Assembly: GCF_008831155.1 (NCBI RefSeq)
Contig: NZ_WBKB01000003.1
Coordinates: 62,001-126,000, forward strand
DNA from: Gulosibacter chungangensis
GTDB lineage: Bacteria > Actinomycetota > Actinomycetes > Actinomycetales > Microbacteriaceae
DNA: 64,000 nt
Direction: 5' to 3'
The notes under the pieces were generated by a model. That model was given only the letters and a program-made list of their open reading frames with translations. It was not told the origin of the DNA and ran no database searches. Shown one piece after another: positions 8,666-17,780 of this stretch. Numbering within the stretch: the first letter of the stretch is position 1; every line of letters starts with the position of its first letter. Position numbers and translations under genes: made by a program.

Positions 8666-10831
8666 GTGAGTGCATTGACTTCGACCCAGGTTCTTGCGGA
8701 ACTCGCGGAGCGCTACGGCATCTCCTCGAACTACCACGACTGGCTCGGCGAATACGTTGAGGTATCGCCCGAGGTGCTGGTCGCGGTGCTTGCCGCCCTC
8801 GATGTGGATGCGGCCACCGAGGAAGCTGCCCAGGCGGCCCTTGATGCGGCCGATGAACGCCCCTGGCGGCAGACCCTGCCGCCGACCACCGTCGCACGGA
8901 CTGGCGCCGCCACCGAGTTCTTCGTACACGTGCCGGCGGGGGAGCCGGTCACGGTCACCATCCACTTGGAGGACGGGGCGGTGCGGGATGCCCGGCAACT
9001 CGAGCACCTCGTCGAACCGCGCGTTATCGACGCGGCGCCAGTGGGTGAGGCAAAGTTCCAGTTGCCGGCGGATTTGCCGTTGGGCTGGCACGAAATTCGC
9101 GCCGTGGTGGGGAATACCGCGGAGGCAGCCGCCGACGGTGCCGCTGGCAGCGGTCCGGTCGCAACCGCCACGCTCATCGTCACGCCGGATGCGGCGAGCA
9201 CGCAGTTGGATGCCCGGGCCTGGGGCATCATGGCGCAGCTATATCAGGCGCGTAGCGCCGAGTCCTGGGGCATTGGAGACCTGCGTGATCTGCGCACGAT
9301 CGGCCAGTGGGGTGCCGAGCACGGCGCCGACTTCGTGCTGGTGAACCCTTTCCACGCGCCCTCGGTGACCACCCCGATTGAGCCCTCGCCCTATCTGCCG
9401 ACCAGTCGTCGCTTCAGCGACCCGAGCCTGCTGCGTATTGAGGACCTCGCGGAAGTACTGGAACTCCACGAAGCCGAAGCACAGCGGCTGCTTGAACTCG
9501 CTTCCTACGGGCAAGCGGCCAACCGGGTGGATGCGATTGACCGGGATGCGAGCTGGCTTGCGAAGCGCGAGGCACTCGGCATCTGCTTCGAGGCCGCACG
9601 GCGTGGTGATCACGACCGATGGCGTGCCTTCGGCAACTACTGCGAAATCGAGGGGCAGAGCCTGATTGACTTCGCCACCTGGTGCGCGCTCTGTGAGCAA
9701 CTCGGTGGTAATTGGCGTGACTGGCCGGAAGCCTTCCAAGATCCGGGGAACGATGCGGTGGATGAGTTCCGCCAGCAGCACGCCGATCGGATCGAGTTCT
9801 ATTGCTGGGTGCAGTTCTCGCTACAAGAGCAGAAAGAGCGCACCCAGCAGGCTCTCCGTGAGGCCGGGATGCAGATCGGTGTGATGAACGATCTCGCCGT
9901 GGGCGTGCATCCATCTGGTGCCGATGCCTGGTCCCTGAACCACTCGCTGGCCCGGGGCGTCTCGGTGGGGGCACCGCCGGACGCCTATAACCAGATGGGG
10001 CAGGACTGGTCACAGCCGCCGCTGCGCCCGGATGCGCTCGAGCGGACCGGCTACGCGCCGCTGCGGGACATGTTGCGAAAGGCCTTCGTCGGCGCGGGTG
10101 CACTTCGAATCGACCACATTCTGGGGATGTTCCGACAATGGTGGGTCCCCGCGGGGATGCCCGCGTCGCAGGGGACCTTCGTGACCTTCGATCACGAAGC
10201 GATGATCGGGGTGCTGCTGCTGGAAGCCGAGCGCGCCGGTGCGCTCGTAATCGGCGAAGACCTCGGCACGGTGTCAAAACTCACCCGCGAAGTGATGGCC
10301 GATCGGCACGTATACGGCACGCAGATCATGTGGTTCGAGCGTGAAGACGACGGCACACCGAAACGCCCCGAGCACTATCGACAGGAATGCCTCGCCTCGG
10401 TGACCACGCACGATCTGCCGCCGACCGCGGGCTATCTCGAACTCGCCCACGTGGATCTGCGCGAGCGGCTTGGTGTGCTCACCCGTCCCGCTGAGGATGA
10501 GCGGGCCGATGAGCGTGCGACTATCGCGGCGTACACCGATATTCTTCGCGAAGAGGGTCTGATCGGTGCGGATGCCCCGACTACCGAAGAACTCGTCCTG
10601 GCGCTGCACCGGCACATGGCCCGCAGCAACTCACAGCTCTTTCAAGTCGCCCTCGCTGACCTCGCGGGTGACCGGCGCCCAATCAACCAGCCGGGAACCT
10701 ATCGGGAGTACCCGAACTGGACGCTGCCACTCACCGGCCCGGATGGGCAGCTCAGGCTCCTGGATGAGGTGTTGGCGGACGAGTTTGCTGGGCAGCTTGC
10801 CGAAGCCGCGGTTCGCCCGCAGGCTGAGTAG
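8666..10831 (+). CDS. malQ: 4-alpha-glucanotransferase (GH77, amylomaltase)
   Basis: A 721-residue GH77 enzyme that moves alpha-1,4-glucan segments between maltodextrins in the cytoplasm. An N-terminal extension of about 180 residues, common in actinobacterial MalQ, precedes the catalytic barrel (AWGIMAQLYQ onward). Catalytic motifs are LRIDHILGMFRQWW (nucleophile Asp near 482), VIGEDLGTV (acid/base Glu near 530) and SVTTHDLPPTAGY (third carboxylate). The frame opens at a TTG at 8639, but the GTG at 8666 is preferred because a -10-like TAGACT sits 7 nt upstream. No maltose transport or glycogen genes adjoin it. Confidence 0.93.
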   Translation: MSALTSTQVLAELAERYGISSNYHDWLGEYVEVSPEVLVAVLAALDVDAATEEAAQAALDAADERPWRQTLPPTTVARTGAATEFFVHVPAGEPVTVTIHLEDGAVRDARQLEHLVEPRVIDAAPVGEAKFQLPADLPLGWHEIRAVVGNTAEAAADGAAGSGPVATATLIVTPDAASTQLDARAWGIMAQLYQARSAESWGIGDLRDLRTIGQWGAEHGADFVLVNPFHAPSVTTPIEPSPYLPTSRRFSDPSLLRIEDLAEVLELHEAEAQRLLELASYGQAANRVDAIDRDASWLAKREALGICFEAARRGDHDRWRAFGNYCEIEGQSLIDFATWCALCEQLGGNWRDWPEAFQDPGNDAVDEFRQQHADRIEFYCWVQFSLQEQKERTQQALREAGMQIGVMNDLAVGVHPSGADAWSLNHSLARGVSVGAPPDAYNQMGQDWSQPPLRPDALERTGYAPLRDMLRKAFVGAGALRIDHILGMFRQWWVPAGMPASQGTFVTFDHEAMIGVLLLEAERAGALVIGEDLGTVSKLTREVMADRHVYGTQIMWFEREDDGTPKRPEHYRQECLASVTTHDLPPTAGYLELAHVDLRERLGVLTRPAEDERADERATIAAYTDILREEGLIGADAPTTEELVLALHRHMARSNSQLFQVALADLAGDRRPINQPGTYREYPNWTLPLTGPDGQLRLLDEVLADEFAGQLAEAAVRPQAE

Positions 10832-10889
10832 TAGTTCCTCACGCTAGGCAGGAGACCCGCGGGTGGGTAGTAGACCCGCAATCTGAGCG

Positions 10890-11735
10890 TTAGAACAGTC
10901 CCGGCCACAGGCTGGCTGCCAGCGGATAGCCGAGGAATGACACCAAGTCGAGTAGGAAGTGCGCAATCACCAGCGGTAGCACGCGTGGGCGCCTGCCATC
11001 CTTCCGCTTGCGCGTGAAGACATAGGCAAACAGGATGCCCATGACGACATTGCCGAGCGCCATCGGTACGCCCTGGTAGAGGTGATAAGAGCCGCGCACG
11101 AGTGCCGACGTGAGGATTACGCCCCAGCGTTGCCAGCCGAGGGTGTGCAATCGGGTGGCGAGATACCCCACGACCACCACCTCTTCGATCAGGGCGGCAC
11201 GCAGGGCCGCGAGCACCAGCAGCCCCACGGTCCACCAGGCCATGCTCGTGTCGCCCGCCACCACTTGCACGGTGAGCCCCAGAGCGCGGGAGGCGGCATA
11301 GAGCGCGAGCCCCGGCAGGCCGATTGCGGCGGCGAGGAGCAGGCCTCCGCCGAGATCCCGAAGCGGGCCGAGGCGACGGCCTGGCTGGCGTGCATCCAAC
11401 CCGAGGCGGCGAAAGCCGGACTCGTTGCGCGACCACAGCAACCAGATCACCAACGCCACCGGCACCATCGCCGTGCCGAAGCTAATGAGCCGATACAGCA
11501 CATCGAAGAGCGGAAACTCGGATGCGCTGGGGTTCAGCGTGGAACTCGTCTCACCAATTGGCGTGGGCTGGGCCGCAATTTCGATGAGATTCACAATCGC
11601 TGTCAGCGAGGAGGGCAGCAGGGAAAGCCCAAGCACCAGCCAGATTTCCCAGCGCAGCCGCACTCGGGTGAGGTGAATGCGGCGGGAAGGTTTCGTGAAT
11701 TGCGGGGTGGCCGGAGCCGGAATTGTTGGGGACAC
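10890..11735 (-). CDS. CPBP family intramembrane protease-like protein
   Basis: A 281-residue membrane protein with about eight hydrophobic segments and a CPBP (CAAX protease / bacteriocin-processing) domain in its second half. The glutamate pair is IEEVVVVGYLATRL (Glu184, Glu185) and the histidine motif is RGSYHLYQG (His218). The Arg of the classic EExxxR motif is shifted or replaced here, a variation also seen in other actinobacterial members. Function is unknown; proteolysis is inferred from the family. It is convergent with malQ and divergent from typA, whose start lies 68 bp from its GTG. Confidence 0.85.
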   Translation of the reverse strand: MSPTIPAPATPQFTKPSRRIHLTRVRLRWEIWLVLGLSLLPSSLTAIVNLIEIAAQPTPIGETSSTLNPSASEFPLFDVLYRLISFGTAMVPVALVIWLLWSRNESGFRRLGLDARQPGRRLGPLRDLGGGLLLAAAIGLPGLALYAASRALGLTVQVVAGDTSMAWWTVGLLVLAALRAALIEEVVVVGYLATRLHTLGWQRWGVILTSALVRGSYHLYQGVPMALGNVVMGILFAYVFTRKRKDGRRPRVLPLVIAHFLLDLVSFLGYPLAASLWPGLF

Positions 11736-11802
11736 GCGCCAATTCTGCCCTAAGCGCGTAGACTGGAGCGTCCGACATTTCTACAAGAAAGTCACTCCGC
11801 GT

Positions 11803-13719
11803 ATGACCAACCCCTCGCTCGCCCGTCGCTCCGACCTTCGCAACGTCGCAATTGTTGCGCACGTGGACCACGGCAAGACCACGCTCGTGGACGCCATGCT
11901 GAAGCAGACTGGCACCTTCGGCGACCACTCCGCCCACGCCGATGAAGAGCGAGTCATGGACTCGAACGACCTCGAGCGTGAGAAGGGCATCACGATCCTC
12001 GCCAAGAACACGGCGATCCGTTACGACGGGGAACACGCGACCGACGGTCCCGTGACGATCAACGTGATCGACACCCCGGGCCACGCCGACTTTGGTGGCG
12101 AGGTGGAGCGCGCACTGTCGATGGTGGACGGTGTCGTGCTGCTGGTCGACTCTTCGGAAGGTCCGCTCCCGCAGACCCGCTTCGTGCTGCGCAAGGCGCT
12201 CGAAGCGCTGATGCCGGTGGTGCTGCTCGTGAATAAGACCGACCGTCCCGACGCTCGTATTGAGGAAGTCGTGGGGGAGGCGCAGGACCTGCTGCTCGGC
12301 CTCGCCGGCGACCTCGCTGACGACGTACCCGATCTCGATATCGATGCGCTCCTCGACCTGCCGGTGCTCTATGCATCCGGTCGTGCGGGAGCCGCCTCCA
12401 CGAACCAGCCCGAGAATGGCTCCCTCCCGGACAACGACAACCTTGAGCCGCTGTTCAAGGCGATCCTTGACCACATTCCGGCACCGACCTACGACCCCGA
12501 GGCACCGCTACAGGCGCACGTGACTAACCTCGACTCGTCACCGTTCCTGGGCCGACTCGCGCTGCTGCGCATCCACAACGGCACGCTCAAAAAGGGTGAG
12601 ACCGTCGCGTGGGTGCACGATGGAGAAACCACCAACCTGCGCATCACCGAGCTGCTGGAGACCAAGGGCCTCGAGCGCGTGCAGACTGACTCTGCCCGTC
12701 CCGGTGACATCGTCGCCATCGCGGGTATCGAAGACATCACGATCGGCGACACGATTGCCGACCCGAACGATGTGCGTCCGCTGCCGACAATCACGATCGA
12801 CGAGCCGGCGATTTCGATGACCATTGGTCCGAACACCTCGCCGCTGGTCGGCAAGATCAAGGGGCACAAGCTCACCGCCCGGATGGTGAAAGAGCGCCTT
12901 GACCGCGAGCTGATCGGTAACGTCTCGCTCCGCGTGAATGACATTGGTCGCCCCGACGCTTGGGAAGTGCAGGGTCGTGGCGAGCTGCAGCTCTCGGTAC
13001 TGATCGAGAACATGCGTCGCGAAGGTTTCGAGGTCACCGCGGGTAAGCCCCAGGTGGTCACGAAGCTCGTGGACGGCAAGAAGCAGGAACCCTACGAGAA
13101 CACCACAATTGATGTTCCGGAAGAGTTCCTCGGTGCGATCACCCAGCTGATGGCAGCTCGCAAGGGTCGTCTCAACGGTATGGAAAACCACGGTTCGGGC
13201 TGGGTGCGCATGGAATACACCGTGCCCTCGCGCGGCCTCATCGGCTTCCGCAGCGAGTTCATGACGCTCACCCGCGGTACCGGTATCGTCAACTCGCTCT
13301 CTGCTGGATACGAGCCCTGGGCCGGGCAGATCACTACTCGCACCAACGGCTCCATCGTGGCCGACCGTGCGGGCAGTGTCACCCCGTTTGCCATGATCGG
13401 TCTGCAGGAGCGCATGTCGTTCTTCGTCTCGCCCGGTGATGAGGTGTACGAAGGCATGGTCATTGGTGAGAACACCCGTGCCGACGACATGGATGTGAAC
13501 GTCACCAAGGAAAAGAAGCTCACCAATATGCGTGCCGCTTCCTCGGATGAATTCGAGAAGCTCACGCCGCCGCGGCAGCTCACGCTCGAAGAGGCCCTCG
13601 AATTCGCTCGCGATGACGAGTGCGTGGAAGTGACTCCCGAGATCGTGCGCATCCGCAAGATCGAACTCAACGCGACCATCCGCGGTCGCGAGGCTTCGCG
13701 CCGCAAGCGCGAAGGCTAA
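11803..13719 (+). CDS. typA: translational GTPase TypA/BipA
   Basis: A 638-residue ribosome-associated GTPase of the EF-G group, involved in ribosome assembly and stress adaptation. G motifs are AHVDHGKTT (19-27), REKGITI (59-65), [11 protein letters not shown] (90-100) and NKTDRPD (144-150). The TypA-specific C-terminal domain with [20 protein letters not shown] follows. The frame is open from 11677, but the ATG at 11803 gives the family N-terminus. It is the head of a same-strand run that continues with a small membrane protein, fdxA and gltA. Codon use is strongly biased towards C-ending codons, as expected of a well-expressed gene. Confidence 0.96.
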   Translation: MTNPSLARRSDLRNVAIVAHVDHGKTTLVDAMLKQTGTFGDHSAHADEERVMDSNDLEREKGITILAKNTAIRYDGEHATDGPVTINVIDTPGHADFGGEVERALSMVDGVVLLVDSSEGPLPQTRFVLRKALEALMPVVLLVNKTDRPDARIEEVVGEAQDLLLGLAGDLADDVPDLDIDALLDLPVLYASGRAGAASTNQPENGSLPDNDNLEPLFKAILDHIPAPTYDPEAPLQAHVTNLDSSPFLGRLALLRIHNGTLKKGETVAWVHDGETTNLRITELLETKGLERVQTDSARPGDIVAIAGIEDITIGDTIADPNDVRPLPTITIDEPAISMTIGPNTSPLVGKIKGHKLTARMVKERLDRELIGNVSLRVNDIGRPDAWEVQGRGELQLSVLIENMRREGFEVTAGKPQVVTKLVDGKKQEPYENTTIDVPEEFLGAITQLMAARKGRLNGMENHGSGWVRMEYTVPSRGLIGFRSEFMTLTRGTGIVNSLSAGYEPWAGQITTRTNGSIVADRAGSVTPFAMIGLQERMSFFVSPGDEVYEGMVIGENTRADDMDVNVTKEKKLTNMRAASSDEFEKLTPPRQLTLEEALEFARDDECVEVTPEIVRIRKIELNATIRGREASRRKREG

Positions 13720-13752
13720 ATCCGCTCTAGGCAAGCACAGCAAAGGAATAGC

Positions 13753-14214
13753 TTGGGTCGCAGAGTCGAATCCGTCCTCACCTTTCTCGCCTATCTCGTT
13801 TTCGGGGTCTTGGCGGGGATGGTGGGGACGTTCGCGCATCGAGGCAGAATCGGACTCTTCGACACCGCCTGGTGGATCGGGCTGCCAATCGCCCTGCTTG
13901 CCCTGGGGTGTGTGGCATTCGGGATGCGCTTCTACCTGGAGGAACGGACGCCGGGTCTTGCTTTCGCGATTGGCGTCTGTGCGACCGTAGCGATGTACAC
14001 CACCGGCGGCGCGGGCGCCTCGGTGGTGATTCCAGCCTCGGCAAATGGTTTTGGCATCAGCGAAATGTGGCTCTACGGCTCGGCAATTATGGTGTTCCTG
14101 CCGGTCATCTGGCCGCGAATCCGGCAACCGGAACGAACCTCGACAAATGCTTCGGACCGCGATCTTGCGGCGGTGGAGACCCCGCAATCCGAGCAAACGC
14201 ATAAACCGGACTAG
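13753..14214 (+). CDS. small four-helix membrane protein (DUF6113-like)
   Basis: A 153-residue protein with four hydrophobic segments (about 8-25, 35-55, 65-90, 103-118) and a polar C-terminal tail of about 35 residues. The TTG start has AAAGGA 7 nt upstream. Actinobacterial genomes often place a small membrane protein of this shape (DUF6113) directly before ferredoxin, and I assign it on shape and position only. Function is unknown. Confidence 0.7.
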   Translation: MGRRVESVLTFLAYLVFGVLAGMVGTFAHRGRIGLFDTAWWIGLPIALLALGCVAFGMRFYLEERTPGLAFAIGVCATVAMYTTGGAGASVVIPASANGFGISEMWLYGSAIMVFLPVIWPRIRQPERTSTNASDRDLAAVETPQSEQTHKPD

Positions 14215-14274
14215 ACTGGAACAAGCGTGTGGGTGGCCGTCGCGCGACCCCCGCAAGAGAGAGATTTTCGATAT

Positions 14275-14309
14275 CTGGGTTTGAGTCAGAGCCTGGGTTT
14301 GAGTCAGAG
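14275..14309. repeat. 17-bp direct repeat, two copies
   Basis: The unit CTGGGTTTGAGTCAGAG occurs at 14275-14291 and again at 14293-14309, one base apart, in the 109-bp gap before fdxA. It looks like a recent tandem duplication. It could be a paired binding site or just replication slippage. Confidence 0.9.
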
Positions 14310-14323
14310 GGAGTTGTTCGATC

Positions 14324-14647
14324 GTGACGTATGTGATCGCGCTACCTTGCGTTGACGTAAAAGACCGCGCATGTGTGGATGAGTGTCCAGTGGACTGCAT
14401 TTATGAGGGCGATCGGATGCTCTACATCCACCCCGATGAATGCGTAGACTGCGGCGCTTGCGAACCGGTGTGCCCGGTGGAAGCGATCTATTACGAAGAC
14501 GACGTTCCCGATGAGTGGAGCGATTATTACCAGGCCAATGTCGATTTCTTCGAGGAAATCGGCTCGCCGGGTGGGGCCGCAAAGGTCGGCCCCTACGACT
14601 TCGATCACCCGCTCGTTGCTGCCTTGCCACCGCAGGCCGAAGACTAG
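14324..14647 (+). CDS. fdxA: 7Fe-type ferredoxin
   Basis: A 107-residue ferredoxin of the [3Fe-4S]/[4Fe-4S] type, a soluble low-potential electron carrier. Cysteines occur at 9, 17, 21 and 25 and at 40, 43, 46 and 50, in the arrangement CVDECPVDC and [12 protein letters not shown] typical of mycobacterial FdxA. The C-terminal half is acidic. The GTG start is followed directly by the family N-terminus [12 protein letters not shown] tandem repeat sits just upstream, and gltA follows after 136 bp. Confidence 0.95.
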   Translation: MTYVIALPCVDVKDRACVDECPVDCIYEGDRMLYIHPDECVDCGACEPVCPVEAIYYEDDVPDEWSDYYQANVDFFEEIGSPGGAAKVGPYDFDHPLVAALPPQAED

Positions 14648-14783
14648 GGTTGTATTTATCGGCAATACGCCAGTCGAATTTGTTGTTGCTGTCGTGAACA
14701 AGCATCGCGACGGTTTAGGCTAGACGTCGGTGTCGCCATCACGAATGCGCGGCGCAACTGACAAAAGCGTTCCAGGAGGTTCC

Positions 14784-16121
14784 GTGAGCGAGCAGCTCGA
14801 CCAAACGAATGACGCGCCACAGGTCGCATCCCTGACCTTCCCCGGCGGCACTGCCGAGTTCCCGATACTCCAGTCAACGGAAGGGCGTGGTTCGATCGAC
14901 CTCTCCACGTTCACGAAGCAGACTGGCTATACCGGGCTTGACTACGGCTTCGTCAACACCGCTTCGACCCGCTCGGAGATTACCTACATCGACGGCGATG
15001 AGGGAATTCTTCGGTACCGGGGTTACCCAATTGAACAACTGGCAGAAAAGTCGACCTTCCTTGAGGTTGCGTACCTGCTGATCAACGGTGAACTGCCGAA
15101 CGAATCGGAGTACGGACAGTTCACCAACGATATTCGCCGTCACACGCTCCTGCGCGAGGGCCTCAAGCCCCTCTTCCAGGCGCTGCCCGACTCGGCACAC
15201 CCGATGTCGGTACTCTCCAGCGCTGTCGCGGCGCTGGCCACCTACTATGAGGACAGCCTCGACGTACACGACCCCGAGGCCGTCGAAATCAACACGATTC
15301 GACTGCTCGCGAAGCTGCCGGTGCTGGCCGCGTACGCGCACAAGAAGTCCATTGGCCAGGCCTTCATGTACCCGGACAATAGCCTCGGGTTCGTCGACAA
15401 CTTCCTGATGCTCAACTTCGCCACCTACGCCGAAGAATACGAGCCGAACCCCGTGCTCTCGCGCGCACTCGAGCGTCTGCTCATCCTGCACGCCGATCAC
15501 GAACAGAACGCCTCGACCTCGACCGTACGTCTGGTTGGCTCGACCGAAGCAAATATCTATGCTTCGGTGTCGGCCGGTATCTCGGCGCTCTACGGCCCGC
15601 TGCACGGTGGCGCAAACGAGGCCGTCCTCAACATGCTCTCGGAGATCAAGGAATCCGGTGAGGGCGTGGGCCGCTTCGTGGAGCGCGTGAAGAACAAGGA
15701 AGACGGTGTGAAGCTGATGGGCTTCGGTCACCGCGTGTACAAGAGCTACGACCCGCGCGCCAAGCTCGTCAAGGAATCGGCCGACGAGGTGCTCGCCTCG
15801 CTCGGCGTGCACGACCCGCTGCTTGAGATCGCTATGGAGCTCGAACAGCACGCTCTCAACGACTCCTACTTCCAGGATCGTCGCCTCTACCCGAACGTGG
15901 ACTTCTACACGGGCATCATCTACAAGGCGATGGGCTTCCCCACGCGGATGTTCACGCCGCTGTTTGCGATCGGTCGCCTGCCGGGTTGGCTGGCGCAGTG
16001 GCGCGAGCAGAACCAGGACTCGAAGTCGAAGATCGGTCGCCCGCAGCAGCTGTACCTCGGTGCCACCGAGCGCGACTACCCCGCAGGCCGCGACTTCAGC
16101 AGCCAGGCGGTCGTCGAGTAA
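14784..16121 (+). CDS. gltA: citrate synthase (type II)
   Basis: A 445-residue hexameric-type citrate synthase, condensing oxaloacetate and acetyl-CoA. Active-site blocks are LYGPLHGGANEAVL (catalytic His), MGFGHRVYKSYDPRA (second His and substrate arginine) and the C-terminal GRLPGWLAQWREQ. The GTG at 14784 has a near-perfect AGGAGG 4-5 nt upstream, which decides the start against an upstream in-frame ATG. A strong symmetrical terminator follows. Confidence 0.96.
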   Translation: MSEQLDQTNDAPQVASLTFPGGTAEFPILQSTEGRGSIDLSTFTKQTGYTGLDYGFVNTASTRSEITYIDGDEGILRYRGYPIEQLAEKSTFLEVAYLLINGELPNESEYGQFTNDIRRHTLLREGLKPLFQALPDSAHPMSVLSSAVAALATYYEDSLDVHDPEAVEINTIRLLAKLPVLAAYAHKKSIGQAFMYPDNSLGFVDNFLMLNFATYAEEYEPNPVLSRALERLLILHADHEQNASTSTVRLVGSTEANIYASVSAGISALYGPLHGGANEAVLNMLSEIKESGEGVGRFVERVKNKEDGVKLMGFGHRVYKSYDPRAKLVKESADEVLASLGVHDPLLEIAMELEQHALNDSYFQDRRLYPNVDFYTGIIYKAMGFPTRMFTPLFAIGRLPGWLAQWREQNQDSKSKIGRPQQLYLGATERDYPAGRDFSSQAVVE

Positions 16122-16160
16122 GCACTGTGAGTCGGTGCTGTTGCCTAAGCACTGCCACTA

Positions 16161-16192
16161 AAAAATGCCCGGTCACCTGACCGGGCATTTTT
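16161..16192. terminator. bidirectional rho-independent terminator
   Basis: Perfect 15-bp inverted repeat with a CC loop, flanked by an A-run on the left and a T-run on the right, so it can end transcription from both gltA (plus) and narI (minus). Confidence 0.93.
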
Positions 16193-16217
16193 CATGTCCC
16201 CGGGATGCGCATCCGGG

Positions 16218-16943
16218 CTAAAAATCCACCTTCTCCCAACCGCGACGCTCCGGCTGGCGCTTCGCATCCTTGGAGCGGTACACGATATACGGCCGGGTGA
16301 GGTAGCCCAGCGGCACCGTAAAGACGTGTACGAGCCGGGTAAAGGGCCAGATCGCAAAGAGCAGAATTGCCGACATTACGTGCACCTGGAAGCCCAGTGG
16401 GGCAGACGCCATGAGCCCAATATCCGGCTGGAAGGTCCAGAACTGGCGGAACCACACCGAGACTCCCTCGCGATAGTCATAGTGGCCGATGAGCGAGTCG
16501 AAGATGGTTGAGTAGACGCCCGCGAGGATGGTCACCGCGAGCATCAGGTACATCAGCTTGTCCATCTTCGTGGTGGCCCCGAATACGCGGTTATTCGTGC
16601 GCCGTCGGTAAATGAGCAGCACCAACCCACCCACGGTGGCGGCCGCCGCTCCGAGCCCGATCGTGACCGCCATCAGGTGATAGACCTCATTGGTGATGCC
16701 CACGGCGGCGGTCCATGACTTTGGGATGCCGAGCCCCACCACGTGGCCGAGGAAAACGAAGATGATGCCGTAGTGGAAGAGCGGTGAGCCGATGCGCAGC
16801 AGCTTTGATTCGTACATTTGGCTCGACCGCGTGGTCCAACCGAAACCGTCATAGCGATAGCGCCACACGTGCCCGAGGATGAAGCTCACCAGGGCCATAT
16901 ACGGGATGATGACCCACAGGATCAGGGCGAGGGTGTCATTCAT
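16218..16943 (-). CDS. narI: respiratory nitrate reductase gamma subunit (cytochrome b)
   Basis: A 241-residue membrane subunit that takes electrons from quinol and passes them through two b hemes to NarH. Five hydrophobic segments are visible, with heme-ligand-type histidines in LFHYGIIFVFLGHVVGLG (about 56-73) and in QVHVMSAILLF near the C-terminus. Length is normal. Its ATG overlaps the TGA of narJ by 4 bp, so the two are translationally coupled. It is the last gene of narKGHJI. Confidence 0.96.
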   Translation of the reverse strand: MNDTLALILWVIIPYMALVSFILGHVWRYRYDGFGWTTRSSQMYESKLLRIGSPLFHYGIIFVFLGHVVGLGIPKSWTAAVGITNEVYHLMAVTIGLGAAAATVGGLVLLIYRRRTNNRVFGATTKMDKLMYLMLAVTILAGVYSTIFDSLIGHYDYREGVSVWFRQFWTFQPDIGLMASAPLGFQVHVMSAILLFAIWPFTRLVHVFTVPLGYLTRPYIVYRSKDAKRQPERRGWEKVDF

Positions 16944-17779
16944 GGCTGCAGGCCTTTCACATCATTGAGTGGGATGAATGCCGAAGTCGACCCCGCACCG
17001 GTCCCGGCAGTAGTTCCAACGGTGCTTCCAAGCCCGGCGCCGGGCGGGGGAATTCGATAGGGGCTCATATCTGCCGGTGGCATATCGAGGGAGCCGTCAT
17101 CGCCATAGCCGGCGAGCCCCACGAGCTCCTCCTCGGGCCCCTCGGCGGCGAGCCGCTGCACTTCGGAGATGTCATTGGAATCCAGCGCCGGCAGGGTGAC
17201 ACACAGCGCGGTGAGTGCGCCAGCCCAGCGGGAACCGGTTTCGAGCAGGTGAATGCGCAGCAGTTCAATCCCGGCGCGGTTTTTCAGCAGGATGGCGAGG
17301 GCCGCGTGCAGGTCGTGCGCGGCACCGAATTCGAGGACGTAAGAGAGGTGGTCCGGAAGTTCCGCGTCGGAAACTTCGAGCCCCGCGGCTTGGTATGCCT
17401 CTTTGATTTCGAGTAGCGCCATCCCGCGCTTGCGGGTATCGCCGTTCATGAAATAGGTGAGGTACAGGCAGCCGCGGCGGCGCGTGTCGAAGGTCTCGAC
17501 GTACTCGGATCGCACCTGAAACTGATCCTCTTCCGAGAGCGCGCGGATGACCTCGAGCAGCGGCCCCGAGACCGCGACCGGGAGCTCGGAGACGAGGCCG
17601 CGCATCCGCTCGAGGCGCTCGTAGAGCGCGTCTTCCGGGTAGCCGATGAGCCAGGATGCGGCGAGCCAGACCGCGCGCACCTCGGGTTCGGTCAGCGGCA
17701 CCGCCGTGTCCAAACGACCGGAGGCAGCCTGTTCGGCGCGTTCGCGCCATTTCTTGAGGAACTTCAGCGGGACGAGCAC
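16940..17779 (-). CDS. narJ: nitrate reductase molybdenum cofactor assembly chaperone
   Basis: A 279-residue NarJ-family chaperone (all-alpha, TorD/DmsD-like), which holds NarGH while the molybdenum cofactor is inserted. The block RRRGCLYLTYFMNGDTRKRG in the middle is the family signature. The C-terminal about 40 residues are Gly/Thr/Pro-rich and probably disordered. The frame opens inside narH at 17806, but the GTG at 17779 begins 2 nt after the narH stop and has GGGAGG upstream, so it is the better start. The stop overlaps the narI start. Confidence 0.93.
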   Translation of the reverse strand: MLVPLKFLKKWRERAEQAASGRLDTAVPLTEPEVRAVWLAASWLIGYPEDALYERLERMRGLVSELPVAVSGPLLEVIRALSEEDQFQVRSEYVETFDTRRRGCLYLTYFMNGDTRKRGMALLEIKEAYQAAGLEVSDAELPDHLSYVLEFGAAHDLHAALAILLKNRAGIELLRIHLLETGSRWAGALTALCVTLPALDSNDISEVQRLAAEGPEEELVGLAGYGDDGSLDMPPADMSPYRIPPPGAGLGSTVGTTAGTGAGSTSAFIPLNDVKGLQP

Positions 17780-17780
17780 G

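Noticed and set aside
10832-10889. Terminator between malQ and the CPBP gene
   Set aside because: Only a weak GCGGGT/ACCCGC pairing with a long loop is seen; not strong enough to call.
12538-14400. 620-codon open frame on the minus strand opposite typA and the following gene
   Set aside because: It covers the conserved typA reading frame and parts of three unrelated units, and the translation is low-complexity His/Arg/Asp. A shadow of codon bias.
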